A stretch of 14,540 nt of DNA from Verrucomicrobiota bacterium. Lineage in GTDB: Bacteria > Verrucomicrobiota > Verrucomicrobiia > Limisphaerales > JAFMIX01. Positions 6,913 to 13,660 of this stretch are shown in pieces (the first letter of the stretch is position 1; each line of letters begins with the position of its first letter). The translations under genes were made by a program, and so were the position numbers. The notes under the pieces were generated by a model that was given only the letters and a program-made list of their open reading frames with translations, made no database searches and was not told the origin of the DNA. The stretch spans positions 1-14,540 of the forward strand of contig JAPLTZ010000119.1 in NCBI GenBank assembly GCA_026397895.1, in the 5' to 3' direction.

Positions 6913-7981
6913 CAAAACCCCGGAATCTTATGAGCGAGGAATCTGGAGCTATGCCCTGGCCGGCGGACGGATGAATTTCCACCTTTTGTTTCCGCTGCCG
7001 ATGACGGGCGCGAAAATGCACAAGGTGCTTTTGCGCACCAAAGTTCTGGCCGCCGACTGCCGGATTCGGCTGTTGAACCTGATTTCCGACGCGCCCGTGG
7101 ATTGCCCCGTGGCGGTCATCTTCGGCCACGCCGGCGCGATGAACTGGGCCGGGCCGGCTTACAACAACACCGGCACGGAACTCACGGACGCGCTCTGGCG
7201 CGCGGGGATTTACGCCGACCTGATTCCTTCCAGCGAAATCGGCGACCCGACGCTGCGCGTCGGCAAGGACGGTTACATCTGGTATGGCAAGCAACGCTAC
7301 GAGGCTGTGGCGCTCCATCAGCCGGAATTTGAAAACGCCGCGACCGCCAAATTTTTCCAGCAGTGCGCCAACGGCAAGACCGCGCTCTATCGCCTCGGCG
7401 ACTGGACGAAGAACTTCGATGGGAAACCGTTCTCCGGAAACGCGGCTCTGCCCGCGCGCATGAAGGCGCTGCCGGACACCGCCGCGTGCGCCAGCGCCAT
7501 CCTCGCAGAAGTGCAGCGCCGGGGCTGCGAACCACAGACGCCCGCCACCAAAACTTTTCCGCTCTGGAACAAAATAGGCCGGACGACGGTTGACATGCCT
7601 TCCTCCGGACGCTGCCGCCTGACCGACGGCACAGTCATCCTCGCTTCCGGTGAAAACGATGTGATGGGCGATCCGATCCAAAAGACCCTCAAGGTTCAGG
7701 GACAGGACGTGACCTTCGACGCCGTCGGCGTGGCGGCGGTGCGGCTCGACAAGCACGGCAAGGTTGAAGCGATGGCGGCGGGCGCACTGAAGAAATTCAA
7801 GGCCGGCGACATGAGCATCGAACTCGCCACGCCCGCCGACGTGGCGCTGTGGAAAGACGCCCGTGGTAAATGGCATGGGGTTTTGCAAGGATACGCTGGC
7901 GCAGTGCCGGAAGCGCTCGCGAAGATCACCAAACATTGGACACGGTTGACAGTGCCCCAGCCGTTGCCGCCGGAAAATTGA
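6572..7981 (+). CDS. Large secreted glycoside-hydrolase-like protein, 3' part of the frameshifted gene
   Basis: This continues the gene that starts at 5734. It opens with LVRDSLLLWAGEIGRESERQ, a helix that looks like the interior of a barrel protein, not a start; the TTG at 6572 is only a formal initiator. Barrel-like segments follow (REFERDGLNWWTATRDFAQTD, GAVWFNQWYDKTPESY, GIWSYALAGGRMNFHLLFP). Next comes a region resembling the amidotransferase-like domain of some glycoside hydrolases (CPVAVIFGHAGAMNW, ELTDALWRAGIYADLIPSSEIGD, KQRYEAVALHQPEF). The last ~130 residues are beta-rich (GRCRLTDGTVILASGENDVMG), suggesting a terminal sandwich. Domain calls are from pattern reading only. The stop is 26 bases before the next ATG, so cotranscription with the propeller gene at 8008 is likely. 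Confidence 0.68.
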   Translation: MVRDSLLLWAGEIGRESERQLAINHVMDLLRTRTTEIEQAYYRAAKTTFGPKAFLAAHPTTFPVLDSREFERDGLNWWTATRDFAQTDETTPYCARTSLAKKFGGAVWFNQWYDKTPESYERGIWSYALAGGRMNFHLLFPLPMTGAKMHKVLLRTKVLAADCRIRLLNLISDAPVDCPVAVIFGHAGAMNWAGPAYNNTGTELTDALWRAGIYADLIPSSEIGDPTLRVGKDGYIWYGKQRYEAVALHQPEFENAATAKFFQQCANGKTALYRLGDWTKNFDGKPFSGNAALPARMKALPDTAACASAILAEVQRRGCEPQTPATKTFPLWNKIGRTTVDMPSSGRCRLTDGTVILASGENDVMGDPIQKTLKVQGQDVTFDAVGVAAVRLDKHGKVEAMAAGALKKFKAGDMSIELATPADVALWKDARGKWHGVLQGYAGAVPEALAKITKHWTRLTVPQPLPPEN

Positions 7982-8007
7982 ACCCCTGACAGCTTTCTCA
8001 AACTACC

Positions 8008-9456
8008 ATGAAAAAAATATTGCCAATCATCGCCATCCACATTCTGACTGCAACCCTCTGTTCCGCCGCTTCCCAGCCGTCGCGTGAGCTGCTCCTTTTT
8101 TCCGATGCACAGGACATCACGAACACCTGGGGCAAAATCCGTTTCGGTGCCACCGCGCTGCAACTGATCCGTCCCTGCGAAAATCCCGGCTTTGAAGTCA
8201 TTCATACCATTCCGCAAAGTGACGGCTCCTACCTCGTTTACGGTTCAACCTACAATCCAGATCCGGAAATAAAAAACTTCACGAATGCGTTCGCGCAAAT
8301 GACCGAGGTCAAAACCACCTGGAATCTCGTCCGCGCCACCACCCGCGACGGCGTGCGGTTTGAAAATGTCGAAACCGTGTTCACGTCCGAACCGGCAAAC
8401 TGGCAGCCGCACTGCGCCATCGCCTACAATCCGAACGCGCGGGAGTTCCTGATGTTGCGGATTGTCACCGACACCAATGGCATGGGCTACCGGGCGTTTT
8501 TCAGCCCCGACGGCAAGAACTGGAAGCTGCATTCCAACGAGCCGCCGTTCTATGACGGCGACTCCATGAGCCTGTTCTGGAGTCCCAAGGCCGGGCGTTT
8601 TGTCTGCATCTGCAAAACCCTCCAGCCGGTCATCAAACACCTCCAGGATCACGGCGGCAGAACCTCCAGCCTCCACAATGGCGACCTGCGGGACCGGCGG
8701 GTGCAAATTATCCGCTCCAGCCTTGATGGCCGACGGTGGGAGCCGGACGTGTCCATGCAAGACCTGTGGGACCGGAGCGGCAAAAAAAGCCATGTGCCCA
8801 GGGAATTCATGACAATGCCCGACGCCAACGATCCGCCGGACATGGAATTCTACCGCTGCATCAGCTTCTGGTATCACGATCGCAGCTACGCGATGGTGCT
8901 GAATTATGCCGCCAGCCCGCTGGCTCCGCTCAAGCATGCCCCCCAGTTGGACACGGAGTGGTGGGTTGCCCACGACGGTCTTCACTGGGAGCGCCCCTTT
9001 CGCGGCATCAATGCGCTGGGCGATACGTTCCCCGATGGTTACTGCGTCCCCCACAATCCGATGAACCTGAACGGCATGACCCTGTTTCGCTTCGGCAACA
9101 AACTGCTCGGCATGAAACAAGACCGCATCAGCTTTGTGGGCGCGCGCGCCAACGCGGAATTTTCCACGACGCCGTTCCTGATGCCGCAGGGAGATTTGCT
9201 GCTCAATGCCGCCGCGCCTGCGCCGGAACGCGCTTTCGCCACGCAGCAGGCTTACATCATGGTCGCCGTGCTGGACGAAAACGGCACGGTCGTGCCCGGC
9301 TTCGAGGCGGACAAATGCCTGTTCAAGACCGTGGATGAAATTGCCCTGCCGCTGGTCTGGAACGGCAAGTCCGCCCGCGAATTGGCCGGGCGAAAAATCA
9401 GCCTCCGCTTCCAACTCCGCAGCGCGAACATCTACGCCGTGACCTTCAAGGAATGA
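8008..9456 (+). CDS. Secreted beta-propeller protein with C-terminal beta-sandwich (glycosidase-like), paralogue 1
   Basis: A 482-residue protein with a signal peptide (MKKILPIIAIHILTATLCSAA). The body has repeated blade motifs of the form [ST]-x-D-G-x-x-[WF]: TRDGVRFE, SPDGKNWK, SLDGRRWE and HDGLHWE. These point to a GH43/GH32- or sialidase-like propeller that binds or cleaves a sugar outside the cytoplasm. The final ~110 residues (from 9112) form a separate domain found at the end of many PVC secreted hydrolases: GDLLLNAAAP, VAVLDENGTVVPGFEADKC, LAGRKISLRFQLRSANIYAV. From residue 27 to the end it aligns nearly without gaps to residues 232 onward of the protein at 10323. The start fits the signal peptide, with no Shine-Dalgarno sequence. 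The gene is intact; the SGNH gene begins 16 bases later. Enzymatic activity is inferred from fold only. Confidence 0.8.
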   Translation: MKKILPIIAIHILTATLCSAASQPSRELLLFSDAQDITNTWGKIRFGATALQLIRPCENPGFEVIHTIPQSDGSYLVYGSTYNPDPEIKNFTNAFAQMTEVKTTWNLVRATTRDGVRFENVETVFTSEPANWQPHCAIAYNPNAREFLMLRIVTDTNGMGYRAFFSPDGKNWKLHSNEPPFYDGDSMSLFWSPKAGRFVCICKTLQPVIKHLQDHGGRTSSLHNGDLRDRRVQIIRSSLDGRRWEPDVSMQDLWDRSGKKSHVPREFMTMPDANDPPDMEFYRCISFWYHDRSYAMVLNYAASPLAPLKHAPQLDTEWWVAHDGLHWERPFRGINALGDTFPDGYCVPHNPMNLNGMTLFRFGNKLLGMKQDRISFVGARANAEFSTTPFLMPQGDLLLNAAAPAPERAFATQQAYIMVAVLDENGTVVPGFEADKCLFKTVDEIALPLVWNGKSARELAGRKISLRFQLRSANIYAVTFKE

Positions 9457-9472
9457 AACCGCACTGGACACC

Positions 9473-10228
9473 ATGAAGCCCCTGCTCGCGTCCGCTGTCT
9501 TGATCGCCGTTTGCGCCGGCCTCGTTTCCGCGCAAACCGCCGCGCCGCCGGCCATTGCTGTGGCGCGCATCAACACCGCCATCGTCCCCGCCCCGCCGCC
9601 GGACGCACCGAACGGCCCGAAGCAGAAGCGCGCGGAAGTCGTCCTGCAACGCGCCAAAGACAATCCCGGCAAGTGCGACATCGTGTTCATCGGCGACTCC
9701 ATCACGCAACAATGGGAAAGCAGCGGCTCGAATGTCTGGCAAAAATATTACAGCCACCGCAAATGCCTGAACTTCGGCGTGGGTGGCGACCGCACCCAGC
9801 GCGTCCTCTGGCGTTTCGAGCAAGGCCAGCTTGATGGCCTCAAACCCAAAGTCGCCGTGCTGATGATCGGGACGAACAACTCGAACAACGACGACAACAC
9901 CGAAGCCGACATCCTCGGAGGTGTTCAGGCCATCGTGGCGCAAATCCGCCAGCGGCTGCCGGACACAAAAGTTTTGGTGCTGGGCATTTTCCCGCGCGGC
10001 AAAACATTCAGCCCGCAACGCGGAAAAGTTCTGCAAGTGAACCAGGCGCTGGCGAAGCTGGCGGATGGTCGGATGATTCATTATCTCGACATCGGCTCCC
10101 GGCTCATCGAAGCCGACGGCTCGATTTCCGATGCGGTGATGCCGGGTTATCTGCATCTTTCAGAGCGCGGCTACGTGATTTGGGCCGAAGCCATGGAGCC
10201 GAAACTTCGAGAACTGCTCGGAGAGTGA
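9473..10228 (+). CDS. Secreted SGNH/GDSL-type esterase
   Basis: A 251-residue protein with a signal peptide (cleavage near residue 20, VSA-Q). SGNH blocks are clear: block I IVFIGDSITQQW with nucleophile Ser76, block II LNFGVGGDRTQ with oxyanion Gly, block III LMIGTNNSNN with Asn135 or Asn136, and block V with catalytic His228. It matches the platelet-activating-factor-acetylhydrolase-like group common in PVC glycan loci, which remove acetyl or other acyl groups from sugars. The block V sequence here is MPGYLHLSERGY; relatives usually have Asp three residues before the His (DxLH), but here that position is Gly225 (codon GGT, one base from GAT). The enzyme may work as a Ser-His dyad or be impaired. 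It sits between the two propeller paralogues and ends unit 2. Confidence 0.9.
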   Translation: MKPLLASAVLIAVCAGLVSAQTAAPPAIAVARINTAIVPAPPPDAPNGPKQKRAEVVLQRAKDNPGKCDIVFIGDSITQQWESSGSNVWQKYYSHRKCLNFGVGGDRTQRVLWRFEQGQLDGLKPKVAVLMIGTNNSNNDDNTEADILGGVQAIVAQIRQRLPDTKVLVLGIFPRGKTFSPQRGKVLQVNQALAKLADGRMIHYLDIGSRLIEADGSISDAVMPGYLHLSERGYVIWAEAMEPKLRELLGE

Positions 10229-10261
10229 CTGCCAGATTTCGCAAGCCCTTTGGCAGTTTTT
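10228..10261 (+). terminator. Possible weak intrinsic terminator after the SGNH gene
   Basis: ACTGCCA (10228-10234) and TGGCAGT (10251-10257) form a perfect 7-bp inverted repeat with a 16-base loop, and the right arm runs into five T residues (10257-10261). It begins at the last base of the SGNH stop codon. This could end unit 2. The stem is short, the loop long and the T tract brief, so termination would be weak. The right half also belongs to the conserved element at 10235-10295, and the equivalent position of copy A has no such inverted repeat, so the pairing may be accidental or part of an operator. Confidence 0.3.
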
Positions 10262-10295
10262 CCATGTCCGCAAAAGTGAAATTGGGGCAGACTCG
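10235..10295 (+). promoter_or_regulatory. Candidate operator/promoter element, copy B
   Basis: This lies in the 94-base gap before the gene at 10323. It matches the element at 3271-3330: GATTTCG (10235-10241), TGGC (10251-10254), GTTTTTCC (10256-10263) and ATGT (10264-10267). An imperfect inverted repeat follows, GTCCGCA (10266-10272) and GGCAGAC (10286-10292), then TCG. TGGC and ATGT are at exactly the same offsets (16 and 29 bases) from GATTTCG in both copies, and the last block is shifted by one base. The ATG follows 30 bases after the repeat. The spacing suggests shared regulation of units 2 and 3. Confidence 0.5.
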
Positions 10296-10322
10296 CTGCC
10301 GACGATCCCAATCCCTGACACC

Positions 10323-12383
10323 ATGAAAAAACTACTGCTCATCAGCTCTCTCTATCTCGCGGTTGCCGGCCACGTTTCCGCCGCCCGGCTGACCTCGTTC
10401 GCGGACGACTTCAACCGCGCGACGCCGGGCGCGAATTACGCGGCGGTTCGCGGCGCGGCCTACGGCATCAGCGACGGCGTGCTGACCAACGGCGGCCCGG
10501 GACAAAACCATGTGTATCTGAAACCAGCCGGCGAACTGACCACGCTGCCCACGGCCGAGGATTACGCCAACGGCTATTCGTTCGCCGCCGCGCTGGATAT
10601 TTTCATCCCCGCCAGCGGACAGGCCTCGGTGGTGACGGCTGGGCTGGCGCTGAACGAGCAGGACGGCCAGCGCGGCCTCAAACATCGGCTGCTCCGCTTT
10701 CGCGGGCACGGCCCCAAGAGTTGCTCCATCCAACTGCTGGGCGGCAACGGGCTGGAAGGCGTAAACATGGGCGAATTGAAAAGCAACGCCTGGCATACCC
10801 TGAAAGTTTCCTCCGCCGCGCCGGGAGTTTACCAATACACCTTCGGCCGGCGGGGCGAAGCCCGCCCGCTCGCCAGCGGCACTTTCACGGAGACGACGAC
10901 CAACATTCTCACGGGCGGATACATCGGAATTTACACGGAGAACGCGCCGGCGGGCGCGTATCAATTCGATAATTTTTCGGTCACGGTGAAAAAGGATGAG
11001 CGCACGACCGCGCAGGAACTGCTGCTCTTCTCCGACCAGAGCGACATCGCCGACACCTGGGGCAAAATCCACTTCAGCGTCACGCCGCTCCGGGAGAACA
11101 TCCCCTGCAAAGACCCCGGCTTCTCCGTCACCTACAGCATTCCGCAAAACAACGGCTCGTGCCTCGTTTATGGCTCGGTCTTTCACCAGGACCCGGACAT
11201 CACCAGCAAAAAACTCGGCGATTCCGGCGCGGACATGGCCCGCGCCAAGAGCACTTGGGACATTGTCCGCGCCACCACCCGCGACGGCGTGAGCTTTGAA
11301 AATGTCGAAACCGTTTTCACCTCCGCGCCGGCCAACTGGTCGGTGCACTGCACCATCGCCGCCAAGCCGGACGGGAAAGAGTTCCTGCTGTTGCGCCTGC
11401 TCGCCAACAACAACGGCTTCGGTTACTACCCGTTTTCCAGCCCGGACGGAAAAAACTGGAAGCAGCTTTCCACCGAGCCGTTGTTCTACGATGGCGACGC
11501 CATGAGCGTTTTCTGGAGTCCCAAGGCGCAACGCTACATTGCCGTCTGCAAAACCCTCCAGCCGTTTCCCAAGCACATCACGACCGGTCACGGCGGCAGA
11601 AGCAAACTCCTCAACAATGACAAACTGCGCGACCGCCGCGTCCTTTCCATCCGCTCCAGCCCCGACGGCATCAAGTGGACCCCCTCCGATTCCATGGATG
11701 ACGTGTGGGACCGCAGCGGTCGCAAAAAGGCCATCCCGGCGGAATTCATGACCATGCCCGACGCTGACGACGCGCCGGACTTGGAATTCTACAGCGGCAA
11801 CGGATTCTGGTATTACGACCGCGCCTACCTGATGTTGCTGAACTACGCCGACAGCCCACTGGTCAAAGGCCACGGCCCGCATCTGGACACGGAGTGGTGG
11901 GTGGGCAGCGACGGGCTTCATTGGAATCGTCCCGCTCGCGATGTCAACGCGACCGGTGACTTCATCAAGCGGATTTCGCACAATCCACTGATCTTGGGCG
12001 GCAAGTTTCTGTTCCACTACGGCAACTTCCTTCTGGCCATGAAGCAAGACCGCATCAGCTACGTCGGCGCGCGCGCCAACGCCGAGTTCTCCACCAAACC
12101 GTTCCCGATGCCGAAGGGGGATTTGCTGCTCAACGCCGCCGCGCCCGCGCCCGAACGCGCCTTCGCCACACAGCAGGCCTACATCATGGTCGCCGTGCTG
12201 GACGAAAATGGCACGGTCATTCCGGGCTTCGAGGCGGACAAGTGCGTCATCAAGAGCGCCGATGAAATTGACCTCCCGCTGTTCTGGGGCGACAAGTCCG
12301 CCCGCGAACTGGCCGGGCGGAAAATCAGCCTGCGCTTCCAGCTCCGCAGCGCGAACATCTACGCCGTGGCGTTCAAGGAATAG
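10323..12383 (+). CDS. Secreted LamG/DUF1080-like domain fused to beta-propeller and C-terminal sandwich, paralogue 2
   Basis: A 686-residue protein with a signal peptide (MKKLLLISSLYLAVAGHVSAA). Residues ~22-223 are an added concanavalin-like module of the LamG/DUF1080 type: TSFADDFNRATPG, AYGISDGVLTNGG, NGYSFAAALDIFIP, KSNAWHTLKVSSA, GGYIGIYTENAPAGAYQFDNFSV. Such modules bind or cleave carbohydrate. From residue 232 (ELLLFSD, nt 11016) to the end it is a paralogue of the 8008 protein over ~455 residues. The blade motifs are matching (TRDGVSFE, SPDGKNWK, SPDGIKWT, SDGLHWN). The last 345 bases (12039-12383) are much more alike than the rest. The gene is intact and begins unit 3. Its start is the first ATG of the signal peptide; no Shine-Dalgarno sequence precedes it. 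The catalytic role is not proven by sequence. Confidence 0.82.
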   Translation: MKKLLLISSLYLAVAGHVSAARLTSFADDFNRATPGANYAAVRGAAYGISDGVLTNGGPGQNHVYLKPAGELTTLPTAEDYANGYSFAAALDIFIPASGQASVVTAGLALNEQDGQRGLKHRLLRFRGHGPKSCSIQLLGGNGLEGVNMGELKSNAWHTLKVSSAAPGVYQYTFGRRGEARPLASGTFTETTTNILTGGYIGIYTENAPAGAYQFDNFSVTVKKDERTTAQELLLFSDQSDIADTWGKIHFSVTPLRENIPCKDPGFSVTYSIPQNNGSCLVYGSVFHQDPDITSKKLGDSGADMARAKSTWDIVRATTRDGVSFENVETVFTSAPANWSVHCTIAAKPDGKEFLLLRLLANNNGFGYYPFSSPDGKNWKQLSTEPLFYDGDAMSVFWSPKAQRYIAVCKTLQPFPKHITTGHGGRSKLLNNDKLRDRRVLSIRSSPDGIKWTPSDSMDDVWDRSGRKKAIPAEFMTMPDADDAPDLEFYSGNGFWYYDRAYLMLLNYADSPLVKGHGPHLDTEWWVGSDGLHWNRPARDVNATGDFIKRISHNPLILGGKFLFHYGNFLLAMKQDRISYVGARANAEFSTKPFPMPKGDLLLNAAAPAPERAFATQQAYIMVAVLDENGTVIPGFEADKCVIKSADEIDLPLFWGDKSARELAGRKISLRFQLRSANIYAVAFKE

Positions 12384-12421
12384 CCTCGCACGACGCTGGA
12401 AGCGTTTCGGTTGATTTACAA

Positions 12422-12700
12422 ATGAAGACACAAGCTCGCAGCCTGTTTACGGTCGGCGGGAGACAAAGCGCGATTCTTTTGTGGATGATCGCGCTGCTGT
12501 CGCAACCGCTCTCATTCACCGCCAAGGCGGACTTCCTCGGCCGCGAAGGCGAACCCACGACGCAGAATTGCATCGTCGTTTCCGCCAAGGAAATCAGCGA
12601 GCCTGTCGCCGCTCGCTACAACTGGGTGAACGCGCCGACCGGCTGGCTGTTCAACTCGCAAAACCTGCCAGCCGCACCGTTCCGCAGTGATCAATGGTAG
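12422..12700 (+). pseudogene. Remnant: signal peptide plus C-terminal tail of a sialate O-acetylesterase-like protein
   Basis: A 92-codon ORF. Residues 1-36 look like a signal peptide (SAILLWMIALLSQPLSFTAKA). Residues ~50-92, from CIVVSAKEIS through PVAARYNWVNAPTGWLFNSQ to LPAAPFRSDQW, match the extreme C-terminus of sialate O-acetylesterase/SASA-type enzymes (usual form VVVSS...PVAVRYAW...NLYN..GLPASPFRTD). The catalytic SGNH core of several hundred residues is absent, and the segment after the signal peptide (residues 37-49) is not recognisable as the usual N-terminus. The ORF is therefore best read as a product of a large internal deletion or a join of two genes that happened to stay in frame. 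It lies 38 bases after the propeller gene and ends 25 bases before the convergent AraC gene. A functional small secreted protein is possible but unsupported. Confidence 0.65.
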
Positions 12701-12725
12701 CAAGCCGCCGGCGTGCGCGTAGGGT

Positions 12726-13586
12726 TCAGCGTTTGTTTTGCCGCTGCCGCCGGAAATCGCGCGGGCTGACGCCTTCCAGTTTTTTGAAGAAGTGGCTGAA
12801 GTAGAATTCGCTGGAGAACTGCATCTGCTCGGCGATTTGTTTGATGGACAAACCGGGATCGGAAAGCAGCAGCCGCGCCTGGCTCAGGCGGCTGCGTTGG
12901 ATGAAATCGTGGAGGTTCTCGTGCTGCACCTCATAGAACAGCGTGCGCAGCCCGGAATAGCTGACGCCGGCAATGGGCGCCAAGTCCTTCACCTTCCAAT
13001 CGTAAAACGGTTTGGCCTCGATGGCATTGAGCACCCGCACCACCGGCGCGGGCAGTTCCACGCGAACCGAGGAAAGCTGATTCCGCGAAGCCAGCAATAC
13101 CCCCAGCATCCGGGTAAGCACCATGTGCCCCTCCCACTCCCAGCCGGCGCGCTTGCGCTGGATGATGTTCCAGATTTCGCGGTAGCTGTTGTTGTGAATG
13201 ATCGAAGCATCCGCCAATTCAAATTGCGCCTGCCGGCTGCCTCCCAATTCATTATGCCAGCTTTCCAACGCCGGCCCGCCAAAACGCAGCCCGCGTTTGA
13301 CCAGTTGCTGGCCGGCCACCGGCGCATAAGTGCGCACCTTCGTCATATCCACAAACCAGACCGAATTTCCCGGCTGCAACAGGTATTTGTGCCCCTCGGT
13401 TTCCAAGGTGCCGTGACCCGAGAGAATCCAAAACAGATGCGCCCCCGGTTTTTCGTATGGTTCGTGGTGATCGGGCGCGGTCAAGCAGGCTGTATCCAGC
13501 GAAAAGGCATGCCAGAGCAGCCGCCGCGCCGTGGTGGACGGAACGACAGCCAGCAGTTTCGATGCGGATTTTTTCTCCTTTTTCAT
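12726..13586 (-). CDS. AraC-family transcriptional regulator with N-terminal cupin sensor
   Basis: A 286-residue cytoplasmic regulator. The start is placed at the ATG at 13586 (MKKEKKSASK). An upstream in-frame TTG at 13634 would add 16 residues with no family resemblance. Residues ~48-105 form the cupin-type ligand-binding domain (HLFWILSGHGTLETEGHKYL, LQPGNSVWFVDMTKVRTYAP). Residues ~185-283 are the double helix-turn-helix: VKDLAPIAGVSYSGLRTLFYEV for the first and LSIKQIAEQMQFSSEFYFSHFFKK for the second, ending GVSPRDFRRQR as in typical AraC/XylS members. Such proteins bind a sugar-derived effector and activate catabolic genes. It converges on the glycan cluster and lies 74 bases downstream of the symporter gene on the same strand, so the two may be cotranscribed. 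The repeated elements at 3271 and 10235 are candidate targets (inference). Confidence 0.93.
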   Translation of the reverse strand: MKKEKKSASKLLAVVPSTTARRLLWHAFSLDTACLTAPDHHEPYEKPGAHLFWILSGHGTLETEGHKYLLQPGNSVWFVDMTKVRTYAPVAGQQLVKRGLRFGGPALESWHNELGGSRQAQFELADASIIHNNSYREIWNIIQRKRAGWEWEGHMVLTRMLGVLLASRNQLSSVRVELPAPVVRVLNAIEAKPFYDWKVKDLAPIAGVSYSGLRTLFYEVQHENLHDFIQRSRLSQARLLLSDPGLSIKQIAEQMQFSSEFYFSHFFKKLEGVSPRDFRRQRQNKR

Positions 13587-13660
13587 CTCTGGGTTTCTAT
13601 AAAAAAGACTATCCGCACTCCGCAGCCGGAGCAAGCGCCTGAAAAGATCGCCGGAAAATC

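Noticed and set aside
7982..8007. Third copy of the 57-bp regulatory element before paralogue 1
   Set aside because: The gap is only 26 bases and shares just CCCTGACA with the leader of paralogue 2; this is too short to count as the element.
10332..12431. A 699-codon open frame on the - strand opposite the propeller gene
   Set aside because: It is an antisense shadow of the high-GC codon pattern: Arg/Ala/Val/Gly-rich, no domain motifs, and it covers a gene with signal peptide and clear blade motifs.
12701..12725. Bidirectional terminator between the convergent esterase remnant and AraC gene
   Set aside because: No stable hairpin with flanking T-runs can be drawn in these 25 bases.
13587..13660. 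Possible terminator or promoter between the symporter and AraC genes (CTCCG-gctg-CGGAG hairpin, then a T-run and TATAGA on the - strand)
   Set aside because: The hairpin has only 5 bp and is separated from the T-run by about ten bases, and no -35 at proper spacing is seen; too weak to annotate.
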